Shown: positions 7,665-15,411 of the stretch, piece by piece
How positions within the stretch are numbered: the stretch's first letter is position 1
How the letters are laid out: every line of letters begins with the position of its first letter
Source: JADHLJ01 sp038118725
GTDB taxonomy: Bacteria > Pseudomonadota > Alphaproteobacteria > Thalassobaculales > Thalassobaculaceae
DNA length: 64,000 bases
Reading direction: 5' to 3'
Assembly (NCBI GenBank): GCA_038118725.1
Contig: JAYOIK010000003.1
Span: forward strand, 1-64,000
Translations under genes and position numbers: made by a program
Notes under the pieces: generated by a model
Told to the model about the DNA's origin: nothing
The model's database searches: none
Seen by the model: only the letters and a program-made list of their open reading frames with translations

Positions 7665-10600
7665 GGAGCCGCTCCCCTTGCTTGTCGAAGAAAATGGGGT
7701 CGACGATCCTGACCTCGACCGCCTCGTCCCGGAGCGGGAACATCGCCCAGACGGTCTCGCCCTCGCGGCTCATGCCGCCCTCGACCAGACCGAGCGAGAT
7801 CGGGTGGCCCAGGGTCGGGCTGAGATAGGCCGAGGATGAAACATGGCCGAGTTTGGGTACCGGCGGCGGTACCGACGGGTCCGCCACCAGAATGGAGCCG
7901 GCTCGGGCCCGGGTCTTGCCGTCCACCGGCACCAGGCCGACGAACTTGGGCCGGGCCGGATCGACCAGTCCCTCGCGGCCCATCATGCGCCGACCGATAT
8001 AGTCCTTCTTGGTGCTGGCCATCTTGCTGAGACTGAGATCGTCGGCGGTGGTGCGCCCGTCAAGTTCTCCGCCCGCGACATGGCCTTTTTCGATCCGCAT
8101 GATCGCCATCGCCTCCGTGCCGTAGGGGATGATCCCGTGCGCCGCGCCGACCTCCATGATCCGCTCCCAGACCAGTCGGCCGTAATCGGCGGGAACATTG
8201 ACCTCATAGGCAAGCTCGCCGGAGAAACTGACCCGGAAAACCCTGGCGAAGGCGCCGGCGATCGTGGTTTCGCGCACCCCCATGAAGGGCAGGGCCTCGT
8301 TCGAAACATCCAGGCCCTCGACGGCGGCGGCCAGAACCTCGCGGCTCTTCGGGCCGGCCAGGGCCATCGCCGCCCATTGCTCGGTTACCGAGACGATTTT
8401 CACGTCCAATTCCGGCCAGTGGATCTGGAGATACTCCTCCATATGGCTCATCACCGGGCCCGCGTTGGCCGTGGTGGTGGTCATGAAATAGTGGTTCTCG
8501 CCGATGCGCGACGTGGTTCCGTCATCGAAGACGATCCCGTCGTCGCGCAGCATGATCCCATAGCGCGCGCGACCCACCGGCAGCGCTTTCCAGCCGTTGG
8601 TATAGAGCCGGTTCAGGAACTCGGCGGCGTCCTTGCCCTGGATATCGATCTTGCCGAGGGTCGAGACATCCACCATTCCGACACCGCCGCGTGTATCGGT
8701 CACCTCGCGGGCGATGGCCCGGTCGAAATCCGCCTTCACGTTGGCCTCGCCGTCGCGCAGATAGTATTGCGGGCGTAGCCACTGGCCGGCTTCGACGAAG
8801 ATCGCGCCGTTCTCGGCGTGCCAGTCGTGCATCGCCGAGCGACGGGTCGGCGCGAAGTGTTTGCCGATGTCGCGCCCGCCGAGCGGCCCGAAGGCGACGG
8901 GGTTGTAGGGCGGGCGGAAAGTGGTGGTGCCCACCGCCTCGATCGGCTCGCCCCGCGCTTCGGCCATGATCGCGTGACCGTTCATGTTCGAGGTCTTGCC
9001 CTGATCGGTGCCCATGCCGAGGGTCGTGTAGCGTTTCAGATGCTCGACCGAGATATAGCCCTCGCGATGCGCCAGTTCGACATCCCCAGCGGTAACGTCG
9101 TCCTGGAAATCGACGAACTTCTTGCCCGGCCCCGGGACCCGCCAGAGCGCGACCAGCGGCTTGCCGGACGGCGCTTCGGCTCTCGGGGTTTCCACGGGCG
9201 TGGCGCCAAAGCCAAGCAGTTCGGCGGCCCCGGCCCCGGCCTCGGCGCCCTGTGCGAGACAACCGGCCAGCGCGAGAGCTCCCGCCCCGGCGCCCGCCGA
9301 GCGTTCCGCCTGGCGCGGTTCGCCGGGAACGAAACCGGCGATCGTCGCGTCATAGACCGGACGCGCGCCGGAATGGGTATGCAGATGCACGTTCGGGCTC
9401 CAGCCACCGGAGACCGCCAGCAGATCGCAGGAAAGGTTGAAGGCATTGCCGGTGACCGCGCGGCCATCTTCGCTGATCGGCGCGATGTCGACGCTATGCA
9501 GCGCGAGATAACCGTTCGTGCCGATAACCGCCGAGCCGGTCAGGCACTCAATCCCCGCCGCCTCGACCATGCTCTTGAGCGCCTCGTTGCCGCCCGCCCG
9601 GCTGTCGACCAGGGCGTGCACCGCGATCCCGGCGCGGGCGAGGTCCAGGGCGGTCGCGTAGCCGTCGTCGTTATTGGCGAAGACGACCGCGCGTTTGCCG
9701 GGCTGAACGGCGAAGCGGTTGACATAGCTTCGCGCCGCCGAGGCCAGCATGACGCCGGGCCGGTCATTGTCGGCGAAGACCAGGGGGCGTTCCGTCGCGC
9801 CCGCGGCCAGCACCACGCGCTTGGCCCGGAAATGCCAGAGCCGTTGACGCACGCCGAAAGCCGGCGGTGTCACCTGGTGGTCGGACACTCTTTCAACTGC
9901 GGCGATGACATTGCCGTCGTAATAGCCGAAACCCATGGTCCGGGTCATGACCGTGACGTTGTCGAGGCCGTCAAGTTCCGTCGAGGCCGTCCGAACCCAG
10001 TTCATGGCCGGCGCGTCGTCCAATACCTCGCGGTCCGAGCGTAGCCGTCCGCCGAGCGCGTCGCTTTCCTCGAGTAGGATCACCCGGGCGCCAGAGCGGC
10101 CCGCCGACAGCGCCGCCGCGATCCCCGCCGGTCCGCCGCCGACGACGAGGATGTCGCAATGGGCGTGCATCTTGTCATAGGAATCCGGGTCGGAAAGGTT
10201 GGTGCCGCTGCCCATTCCGGCGGCCTTGCGGATGAAATGCTCATAGAAATGCCAGCCCGGCAGTCCCATGAAGGTCTTGTAATAGAAACCGGCGACGAAA
10301 ACCGGCGAGAGCAGGGCGTTCACCTGCATCACGTCGAGCATCAGATTGGGCCAGCGGTTCTGGCTATTGGCCTCCAGGCCCGCGAAAAGCTCGGTCACGG
10401 TCGCGCGTGTGTTCGGCTCGTGCCGCCCGCCTGACCGGAGTTCCACCAGGGCGTTGGGTTCCTCCGGCCCGGCGGTGTAGATGCCGCGCGGGCGATGGTA
10501 CTTAAAGCTGCGTCCGACCAGCCTTACGCCATTGGCCAGAAGCGCCGAGGCCAAGGTGTCGCCGCGATAGCCATTGTAGGACTTGCCGTCGAAGGTGAAG

Positions 10601-10707
10601 GGCAGGGGGGCCAGCCGGTCGACCTCACCGCCCTCGTCCAGGCGGAACGGTTGCTCGGCCTTTCGGGGGAACAGCAGGCTCGGGATCAGGTCGCGGGGCG
10701 AGATCAT
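7657..10707 (-). CDS. soxA: Sarcosine oxidase subunit alpha
   Basis: The large subunit is 1016 aa, the normal length. An N-terminal ferredoxin-like (Fer2_4) region (about 30-110, FDGKSYNGYRGDTLASALLANG) precedes an FAD/NAD(P)-binding domain starting at ILVVGGGPAGIAAA (about 185). The C-terminal 400 residues are a GcvT-like folate-binding domain, where the methyl group of sarcosine reaches tetrahydrofolate. A low-complexity Ala/Gly stretch around residues 465-500 joins the halves. The ATG overlaps the soxD stop as ATGA. Together with soxB, soxD and soxG it forms the cytoplasmic enzyme that converts sarcosine to glycine, H2O2 and 5,10-methylene-THF. No folate-pathway gene adjoins the operon here. 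Confidence 0.97.
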   Translation of the reverse strand: MISPRDLIPSLLFPRKAEQPFRLDEGGEVDRLAPLPFTFDGKSYNGYRGDTLASALLANGVRLVGRSFKYHRPRGIYTAGPEEPNALVELRSGGRHEPNTRATVTELFAGLEANSQNRWPNLMLDVMQVNALLSPVFVAGFYYKTFMGLPGWHFYEHFIRKAAGMGSGTNLSDPDSYDKMHAHCDILVVGGGPAGIAAALSAGRSGARVILLEESDALGGRLRSDREVLDDAPAMNWVRTASTELDGLDNVTVMTRTMGFGYYDGNVIAAVERVSDHQVTPPAFGVRQRLWHFRAKRVVLAAGATERPLVFADNDRPGVMLASAARSYVNRFAVQPGKRAVVFANNDDGYATALDLARAGIAVHALVDSRAGGNEALKSMVEAAGIECLTGSAVIGTNGYLALHSVDIAPISEDGRAVTGNAFNLSCDLLAVSGGWSPNVHLHTHSGARPVYDATIAGFVPGEPRQAERSAGAGAGALALAGCLAQGAEAGAGAAELLGFGATPVETPRAEAPSGKPLVALWRVPGPGKKFVDFQDDVTAGDVELAHREGYISVEHLKRYTTLGMGTDQGKTSNMNGHAIMAEARGEPIEAVGTTTFRPPYNPVAFGPLGGRDIGKHFAPTRRSAMHDWHAENGAIFVEAGQWLRPQYYLRDGEANVKADFDRAIAREVTDTRGGVGMVDVSTLGKIDIQGKDAAEFLNRLYTNGWKALPVGRARYGIMLRDDGIVFDDGTTSRIGENHYFMTTTTANAGPVMSHMEEYLQIHWPELDVKIVSVTEQWAAMALAGPKSREVLAAAVEGLDVSNEALPFMGVRETTIAGAFARVFRVSFSGELAYEVNVPADYGRLVWERIMEVGAAHGIIPYGTEAMAIMRIEKGHVAGGELDGRTTADDLSLSKMASTKKDYIGRRMMGREGLVDPARPKFVGLVPVDGKTRARAGSILVADPSVPPPVPKLGHVSSSAYLSPTLGHPISLGLVEGGMSREGETVWAMFPLRDEAVEVRIVDPIFFDKQGERLHA

Positions 10708-10994
10708 GACGCGCCTCCGCTCTTGTCCGAGAGATCCTCATGCGGCAGGCCGGTCGCCAGAACTTCGTGGGTCAGGGTGTTCCGCAGCACCCGGATGAAG
10801 GCGCGGCAGCCCTGAATATGCTGCCAGGTTTCCTGGTGCGGGCCGCGTGGGTTGTCGCGGATATAGACATAGTCGAACCAATCCGCGTCGCTTGCCTCGC
10901 CGGCATGGGCGGGTCGGCTTTTGGTGGCGTCGCCGATATAGCTGAATTCCTCGTGGTCCCGGAGACCGCAATAGGGGCAGTCGAGCCTGATCAT
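10704..10994 (-). CDS. soxD: Sarcosine oxidase subunit delta
   Basis: This 96-aa zinc-binding subunit has all four ligands of the family: C6 and C9 in CPYCG, then H59 and C63 in WQHIQGC. It ends with the typical RNTLTHEV region. It sits between soxB (10 bases upstream) and soxA (ATGA overlap). Delta is structural and helps hold the alpha and beta subunits together. Length and spacing match other soxBDAG operons. Confidence 0.96.
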   Translation of the reverse strand: MIRLDCPYCGLRDHEEFSYIGDATKSRPAHAGEASDADWFDYVYIRDNPRGPHQETWQHIQGCRAFIRVLRNTLTHEVLATGLPHEDLSDKSGGAS

Positions 10995-11004
10995 GTTCCG
11001 CCTC

Positions 11005-12261
11005 CTAGTGTCTGTTCGGGTAGGGGCCGGCGCCCCGTTCGTCGACCATGTAGCCGCGCTCGAATCTCTCGAGGTTCAGCCCGGCGTTAAACTCGTGCGG
11101 CGCGTCATTGGCGATGGTATGGGCGAAGACCCAGCCCGAGCCCGGGGTCGCCTTGAAGCCGCCATAGCACCAGCCGCAATTGAGATAGAGATTATCGATC
11201 GGTGATTTCCCGATGATCGGGCTGCCGTCCATGGACATGTCCATCACCCCGCCCCAGTGTCGCAGGATGCGCAGGCGGGACAGGCTCGGGATCATCGCCA
11301 GCCCGGCGCTGACCACGTGCTCGATCATCGGCGTGTTCCCGCGCTGGGCGTAGGAATTGTACATGTCGATATCGCCGCCGAAGACCAGGCCGCCCTTGTC
11401 GGACTGGCTGACATAGAAATGCCCGGCGCCGAAGGTCACCACGGTGTCGATCAACGGCTTCAGCGGCTCCGAGACAAAAGCCTGAAGCACGTGACTCTCG
11501 ATCGGCAGCTTCATGCCGAGCTTGGAGGCCAGATATCCGGTATTGCCAGCCACCGCGAAACCGACCTTGCCGCAACCGATATCGCCGCGGGAGGTTTCGA
11601 CCGCGGTAATCCGGTTGCCCTCGCGTTTGAAGCCGGTGACCTCGCAGTTTTGGATGATGTCGACGCCCAACCGGTCGGCGCCCCGCGCGAGGCCCCAGGC
11701 CACCGCGTCATGCCGCGCCGTGCCGCCGCGTGGCTGTTTCAGGCCACCATAGATCGGAAAGCGCGCGTTCTCGGAGAAATCGAGATACGGCATCTCGCGC
11801 TGGACCTGCTTGCGGTCCAGCAGTTCGGCGTCGATCCCGTTCAGCCGCATGGAATTGCCGCGGCGCGCGAAGGCATCCATCTGGCTGTCGGAATGAGCGA
11901 GGTTGGTGACCGCGCGCTGGCTGAACATGACGTTGAAGTTCAACTCGTCGCTCAGCTGTTCCCAGAGTTGTAGCGACTTCTCGTAGAAATGCGCGTTCTC
12001 CTCGAGCATGTAATTGGAGCGCACGATCGTGGTGTTGCGTCCGGTATTGCCGCCGCCGAGATAGCCTTTCTCCAGCACCGCGATATTGCGGATGCCGTGG
12101 TTCTTGGCGAGATAAAAGGCGCTGGCCATGCCATGCCCGCCGGCTCCGACGATGATCACGTCGTAGCTCTTCTTGGGCTCCGGATCGCGCCAGGCCCGCC
12201 GCCAGTCCTTGTGACCGGTCAGCGCGTGGCGCAGCAAACTGAAAGCGGAATATTCGGCCAT
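11005..12261 (-). CDS. soxB: Sarcosine oxidase subunit beta
   Basis: The catalytic flavoprotein subunit (418 aa) oxidises sarcosine at non-covalent FAD, with covalent FMN at the alpha/beta interface. The Rossmann motif IIVGAGGHG lies at residues 36-44, and GGGNTGRNTTIVRSNY follows. The single His in TARHDAVAWG (H184) is the probable FMN attachment residue. The start at MAEYSAFSLLRHAL matches the family N-terminus; the open frame upstream lacks similarity and is excluded. No clear Shine-Dalgarno is visible. It is first gene of soxBDAG, so the operon promoter should lie in 12262-12592. Confidence 0.96.
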   Translation of the reverse strand: MAEYSAFSLLRHALTGHKDWRRAWRDPEPKKSYDVIIVGAGGHGMASAFYLAKNHGIRNIAVLEKGYLGGGNTGRNTTIVRSNYMLEENAHFYEKSLQLWEQLSDELNFNVMFSQRAVTNLAHSDSQMDAFARRGNSMRLNGIDAELLDRKQVQREMPYLDFSENARFPIYGGLKQPRGGTARHDAVAWGLARGADRLGVDIIQNCEVTGFKREGNRITAVETSRGDIGCGKVGFAVAGNTGYLASKLGMKLPIESHVLQAFVSEPLKPLIDTVVTFGAGHFYVSQSDKGGLVFGGDIDMYNSYAQRGNTPMIEHVVSAGLAMIPSLSRLRILRHWGGVMDMSMDGSPIIGKSPIDNLYLNCGWCYGGFKATPGSGWVFAHTIANDAPHEFNAGLNLERFERGYMVDERGAGPYPNRH

Positions 12262-12592
12262 GAGCGGGGAGGGTCCACACATCAGAGGATGACGAGGTCG
12301 CGAGAATCGACCTGTCTCGCTTTTAGCATCCCCGGGGAAGGCCCAAAAGCCCAATACGGACGGAGAATATGGCGAATTCGCCGTTCTAGGATTTCACGAG
12401 GCGAAGATGGGGAGGTCTTTTAGGTGCATCTGGGTCGGATGGTGCGAATTGCTGGTCGTGGGCGGTCTTGGGAGCGGAGGCTTCCAGTCGCGTAATCGTC
12501 ACGATCATCGTTGATCCGGGGTCGTTGTCGAATGGTGGAAGCGTGGGTTTTAAATATTCGAGGCCGGCTTGGGTTACAGGGAACGACTTCTT
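12262..12592. other. Intergenic region upstream of soxB
   Basis: This 331-base gap lies between the soxB start and the end of the frameshifted gene. It should contain the soxBDAG promoter. I see no RNA gene, recognisable riboswitch, clear sigma-70 boxes or repeat in it. Short open frames here have no recognisable product. Confidence 0.6.
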
Positions 12593-13214
12593 TCACTTCG
12601 TCCGCTCCGCCAAGCGCTCGGTGATCGCCGCCGACAGTCGTCCGGCTTCTCCGGCCATTGCGTCGATGATTGTCAGGGCCGGCTGACGGACGATGCCCTC
12701 GATGGTCAGACGGTCACCGCCTTGCGCGACGACCCGGTCCACCAGTTGACCGAACTCGCGCTCCCGGGATCGTCACGCGGGTCGGGTTGCTGGCGAACCA
12801 ACGCGCGGCATTTGCCCGGATCGGGCCGAGGCTTTCATTGGTCTTGATGAAATCGCGGTCCCGGACCCCCGTCGCGTCCGGGCCGAGGCGGGCGATCATC
12901 TCGATGGCGATCCAGGCGAACCACCAGCGCCAGGGATCGGCGCGCAGCTCTCCATCGTCATAGACGTCCTGCAGCAGATGCAGCGTGGTCATCGGCGCGT
13001 CGGCCTTCAATCGCACCACCTGAGGCGGCAACGCGGTGATGGTCAGGGCTTGGAAGCGCCTGTCCGGCGTCTTGCGGGAGAACAACCCGTCGGCCTTGTC
13101 GCCCCTCAGCCCGGCGGCGACCATCAGCTCGTCGGTTTCGGTGACCTCGAACCAGTGCCGCAGGGCCATCGCCATGCCGCGAATTTGATCGTTGACGGTC
13201 GAGGCTTCAGGCAT
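12593..13214 (-). pseudogene. Hypothetical protein gene with a single-base frameshift
   Basis: An ATG at 13214 with GGAGG 6 bases upstream opens a frame that reads well (VNDQIRGMAMALRHWFEV; DPWRWWFAWIAIEMIARLGP) to about 12765. It then turns into Arg/Gly-rich junk and stops near 12714. Removing one base from the three-base G run of the coding strand (12763-12765) gives a continuous protein. The restored tail reads EREFGQLVDRVVAQGGDRL, then IEGIVRQPALTIIDAMAGEA, and ends at a stop at 12593-12595. The restored product would be about 206 aa, mostly helical, with no domain I recognise. This is either a recent pseudogene or a sequencing error. The neighbouring sox operon is transcribed the same way, 331 bases downstream. 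Confidence 0.75.
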
Positions 13215-13438
13215 ACGCATCCTCCACGTCTTATGATAAAATGTTCCGGGTGGTTTAGGGAGACAGGACCACGCGTCGGCCCGAGCGGCGGAACGACGCG
13301 GTGAAACTTCTTGGACTTGCCGCGAAAATTGGTGATGATCGGCGCTCAACCGGCACCAAGCCGGAGCGGGTCGACTATCGGGTTGCCGGCAACCCGAATA
13401 AGCGCTGGAACGAGGGGGAGCCTCGCGGCTCGCGACGC

Positions 13439-14893
13439 ATGAGGGATTTGGAACTAGGTTTCCTTGGTCGCATCGGGGCGGCGATCAATCACCTTTTTCG
13501 CGATCGGGAAATCATCCTGCGGTCGGACGGTCGGATCCGTTATTTCACCCTGACCCGGCGCTTGCAGTTGTCCTTGGTTGTCGGTTGGTTCCTGATCGCC
13601 GGTTGGGTCGGATTCGCGACCATCGGCTATGTGAAGCAGTTTTCCCTGATTGAGGCCAAGAACCAGGCGATTTGGCGCTCCCAGGCGTCCTACCGCGAGC
13701 TTTTGGATCAGGTTTCCGACTATCAGCTCTCCATCGTCAGCATTACTCGGGACCTGAAGGAAACCCAGGCGCATCTGCGGCGCCTGTTCGATCAGAACGA
13801 AACCCTGAAACACACGCTCTATTCGACCGAAAACGAGTTGAAACTCACTCAGGTGGAGCGGGACAGGATCACCACCGGACGCACCGCCCTGCGCGATCAG
13901 TTTGAACTGCTCGGCAAGGAAGTGCGCCGCATGACCAGCAAGAACAACGCGCTGGAAAGCCATATCGGCAACCTGCGCGGGCATCTGGAAAGCGTGCAGG
14001 CGGAGAAGGCGGAGATCGCGGCGGAACGTCGGGCGATGGGGGATCGGCTCTGGCGGTTGAGCAACGATTTGCAGGGCTCGATCATGCGTGGTGAGCAGCT
14101 GGAGTCGACCATCGCCTCGCTTCGTTCCGATTTGCGCAATGCCATGATCAGCAAGGGCGCGATCGCGGTCGAGAACGATACCTTGCGCGCGCGGGTCGTG
14201 AACCTGGAAACCAGCCTCGCCGAGGAAGCCGAACAGCATCGCGCCCAACTGGAGGCGATTTCGGAGCGGGCGCTCAAGAACATTCATAAACTTGAAGCGG
14301 TTCTGACGCGGACCGGCCTCGATCTTCAGAACATCGCGCCCCTGCCCAAGGGGACGATCATGGGGCAGGGCGGTCCTTTCGTGCCCTATCATCCGGATAT
14401 GCGACCGACCGAGGACGTGGATGCGCTCGAGGCGGAGATCCAGGTCAATATCGACCGCTGGGCCCAGCTGCGGGATCTCATGGCGACCGTGCCGCTCATC
14501 GCGCCGATCGAGAAGGGCTACACCTCCAGCCGTTTCGGTCGCCGCAAGGATCCGATCACCAAGCGTTGGGCGATGCACAAGGGGGTGGATCTGAGTGCTC
14601 CCTACAAGACGCCCGTGCATGCCACGGCTCCTGGAACGGTGGTTTTCGCCGGGCGCCGGGCGTTCTACGGACATACAATAGACGTGCAACATGAAAATGG
14701 GCTCATGACACGCTACGCCCATCTGTATAGGATCAAGGTTAAACGAGGACAAAAGGTCGATCTCGGCGAGACAATCGGTCTGCTCGGAAGCTCTGGTAGG
14801 AGCACGGGGCCGCACGTTCACTACGAGATTCGGCACTTGGGTAAGGCACTCAATCCCAGGAAGTTCCTAAGGGCGACACGAAATGTTCAATAA
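13439..14893 (+). CDS. M23 family metallopeptidase, membrane-anchored, with coiled coil
   Basis: This 484-aa predicted peptidoglycan endopeptidase has a short cytoplasmic N-terminus, one transmembrane segment (about 43-65), a long coiled coil (about 85-310) and a C-terminal LytM/M23 domain (about 360-475). The zinc motifs are intact: MHKGVD (H380, D384) and HVH (H459, H461). The start is uncertain. The ATG at 13439 gives a sensible membrane topology, while a GTG at 13301 would add 46 residues with no support. The bactofilin gene overlaps its 3' end, a pairing seen in many Proteobacteria where the bactofilin scaffold positions the endopeptidase during cell shaping. Confidence 0.93.
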   Translation: MRDLELGFLGRIGAAINHLFRDREIILRSDGRIRYFTLTRRLQLSLVVGWFLIAGWVGFATIGYVKQFSLIEAKNQAIWRSQASYRELLDQVSDYQLSIVSITRDLKETQAHLRRLFDQNETLKHTLYSTENELKLTQVERDRITTGRTALRDQFELLGKEVRRMTSKNNALESHIGNLRGHLESVQAEKAEIAAERRAMGDRLWRLSNDLQGSIMRGEQLESTIASLRSDLRNAMISKGAIAVENDTLRARVVNLETSLAEEAEQHRAQLEAISERALKNIHKLEAVLTRTGLDLQNIAPLPKGTIMGQGGPFVPYHPDMRPTEDVDALEAEIQVNIDRWAQLRDLMATVPLIAPIEKGYTSSRFGRRKDPITKRWAMHKGVDLSAPYKTPVHATAPGTVVFAGRRAFYGHTIDVQHENGLMTRYAHLYRIKVKRGQKVDLGETIGLLGSSGRSTGPHVHYEIRHLGKALNPRKFLRATRNVQ

Positions 14894-15362
14894 CAAAAAA
14901 GAAGTCACCACGCCGACCGCCAGCGCGACCAAGAACGCCGCGCCGTCCCTGCTCAGTTCGGATCTGGTAATCAATGGAAACCTCGAGAGCGACGGCGACA
15001 TGCAGGTCGACGGCACTGTTGAGGGCGACATCAAAAGCAAGCAATTGACGATCAGCGCGACCGCCGTTGTGCGCGGCTCCATCGAGGCGGAATCCGTGGT
15101 GATCGCCGGAAACGTCACTGGCCAGATCAAGGCGCGCCATGTGACCTTGAACAAGAGCGCCAAGGTGATCGCCGACGTTATCCAAGAGCGCCTGACCATC
15201 GAGCCTGGGGCCTTTTTCGAGGGTAACTGCCGGCACTTCCCTGGCGAGGAAGAAGTCGCCCCCAGGCGGATCGAGCAGAAGGCGCCGGCCAAGCCAAATG
15301 GGGCGGGCGCCGATGCGAAGCCCGCCAAGGCCGAGGAGGTCGCGGCGAGCGACGCCGCCTGA
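14883..15362 (+). CDS. Bactofilin (polymer-forming cytoskeletal protein)
   Basis: This 159-aa protein has the DUF583 beta-helix core (about 25-120), with repeating hydrophobic/Gly rungs such as LVINGNLESDGDMQVDGTV and VVIAGNVTGQIKARHVTL. The disordered N- and C-tails are rich in Ala, Lys and Pro. Bactofilins self-assemble into filaments at the membrane and localise cell-wall enzymes. The gene starts 11 bases inside the M23 peptidase gene, so the two are probably co-translated and act together. The tail (about 121-159) is the part likely to bind membrane or partners. Confidence 0.94.
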   Translation: MFNNKKEVTTPTASATKNAAPSLLSSDLVINGNLESDGDMQVDGTVEGDIKSKQLTISATAVVRGSIEAESVVIAGNVTGQIKARHVTLNKSAKVIADVIQERLTIEPGAFFEGNCRHFPGEEEVAPRRIEQKAPAKPNGAGADAKPAKAEEVAASDAA

Positions 15363-15411
15363 CCGGTTCCCCGGATTTCGCGCCGAGAAGCCGAGAGCTA
15401 GCGATACCGCG

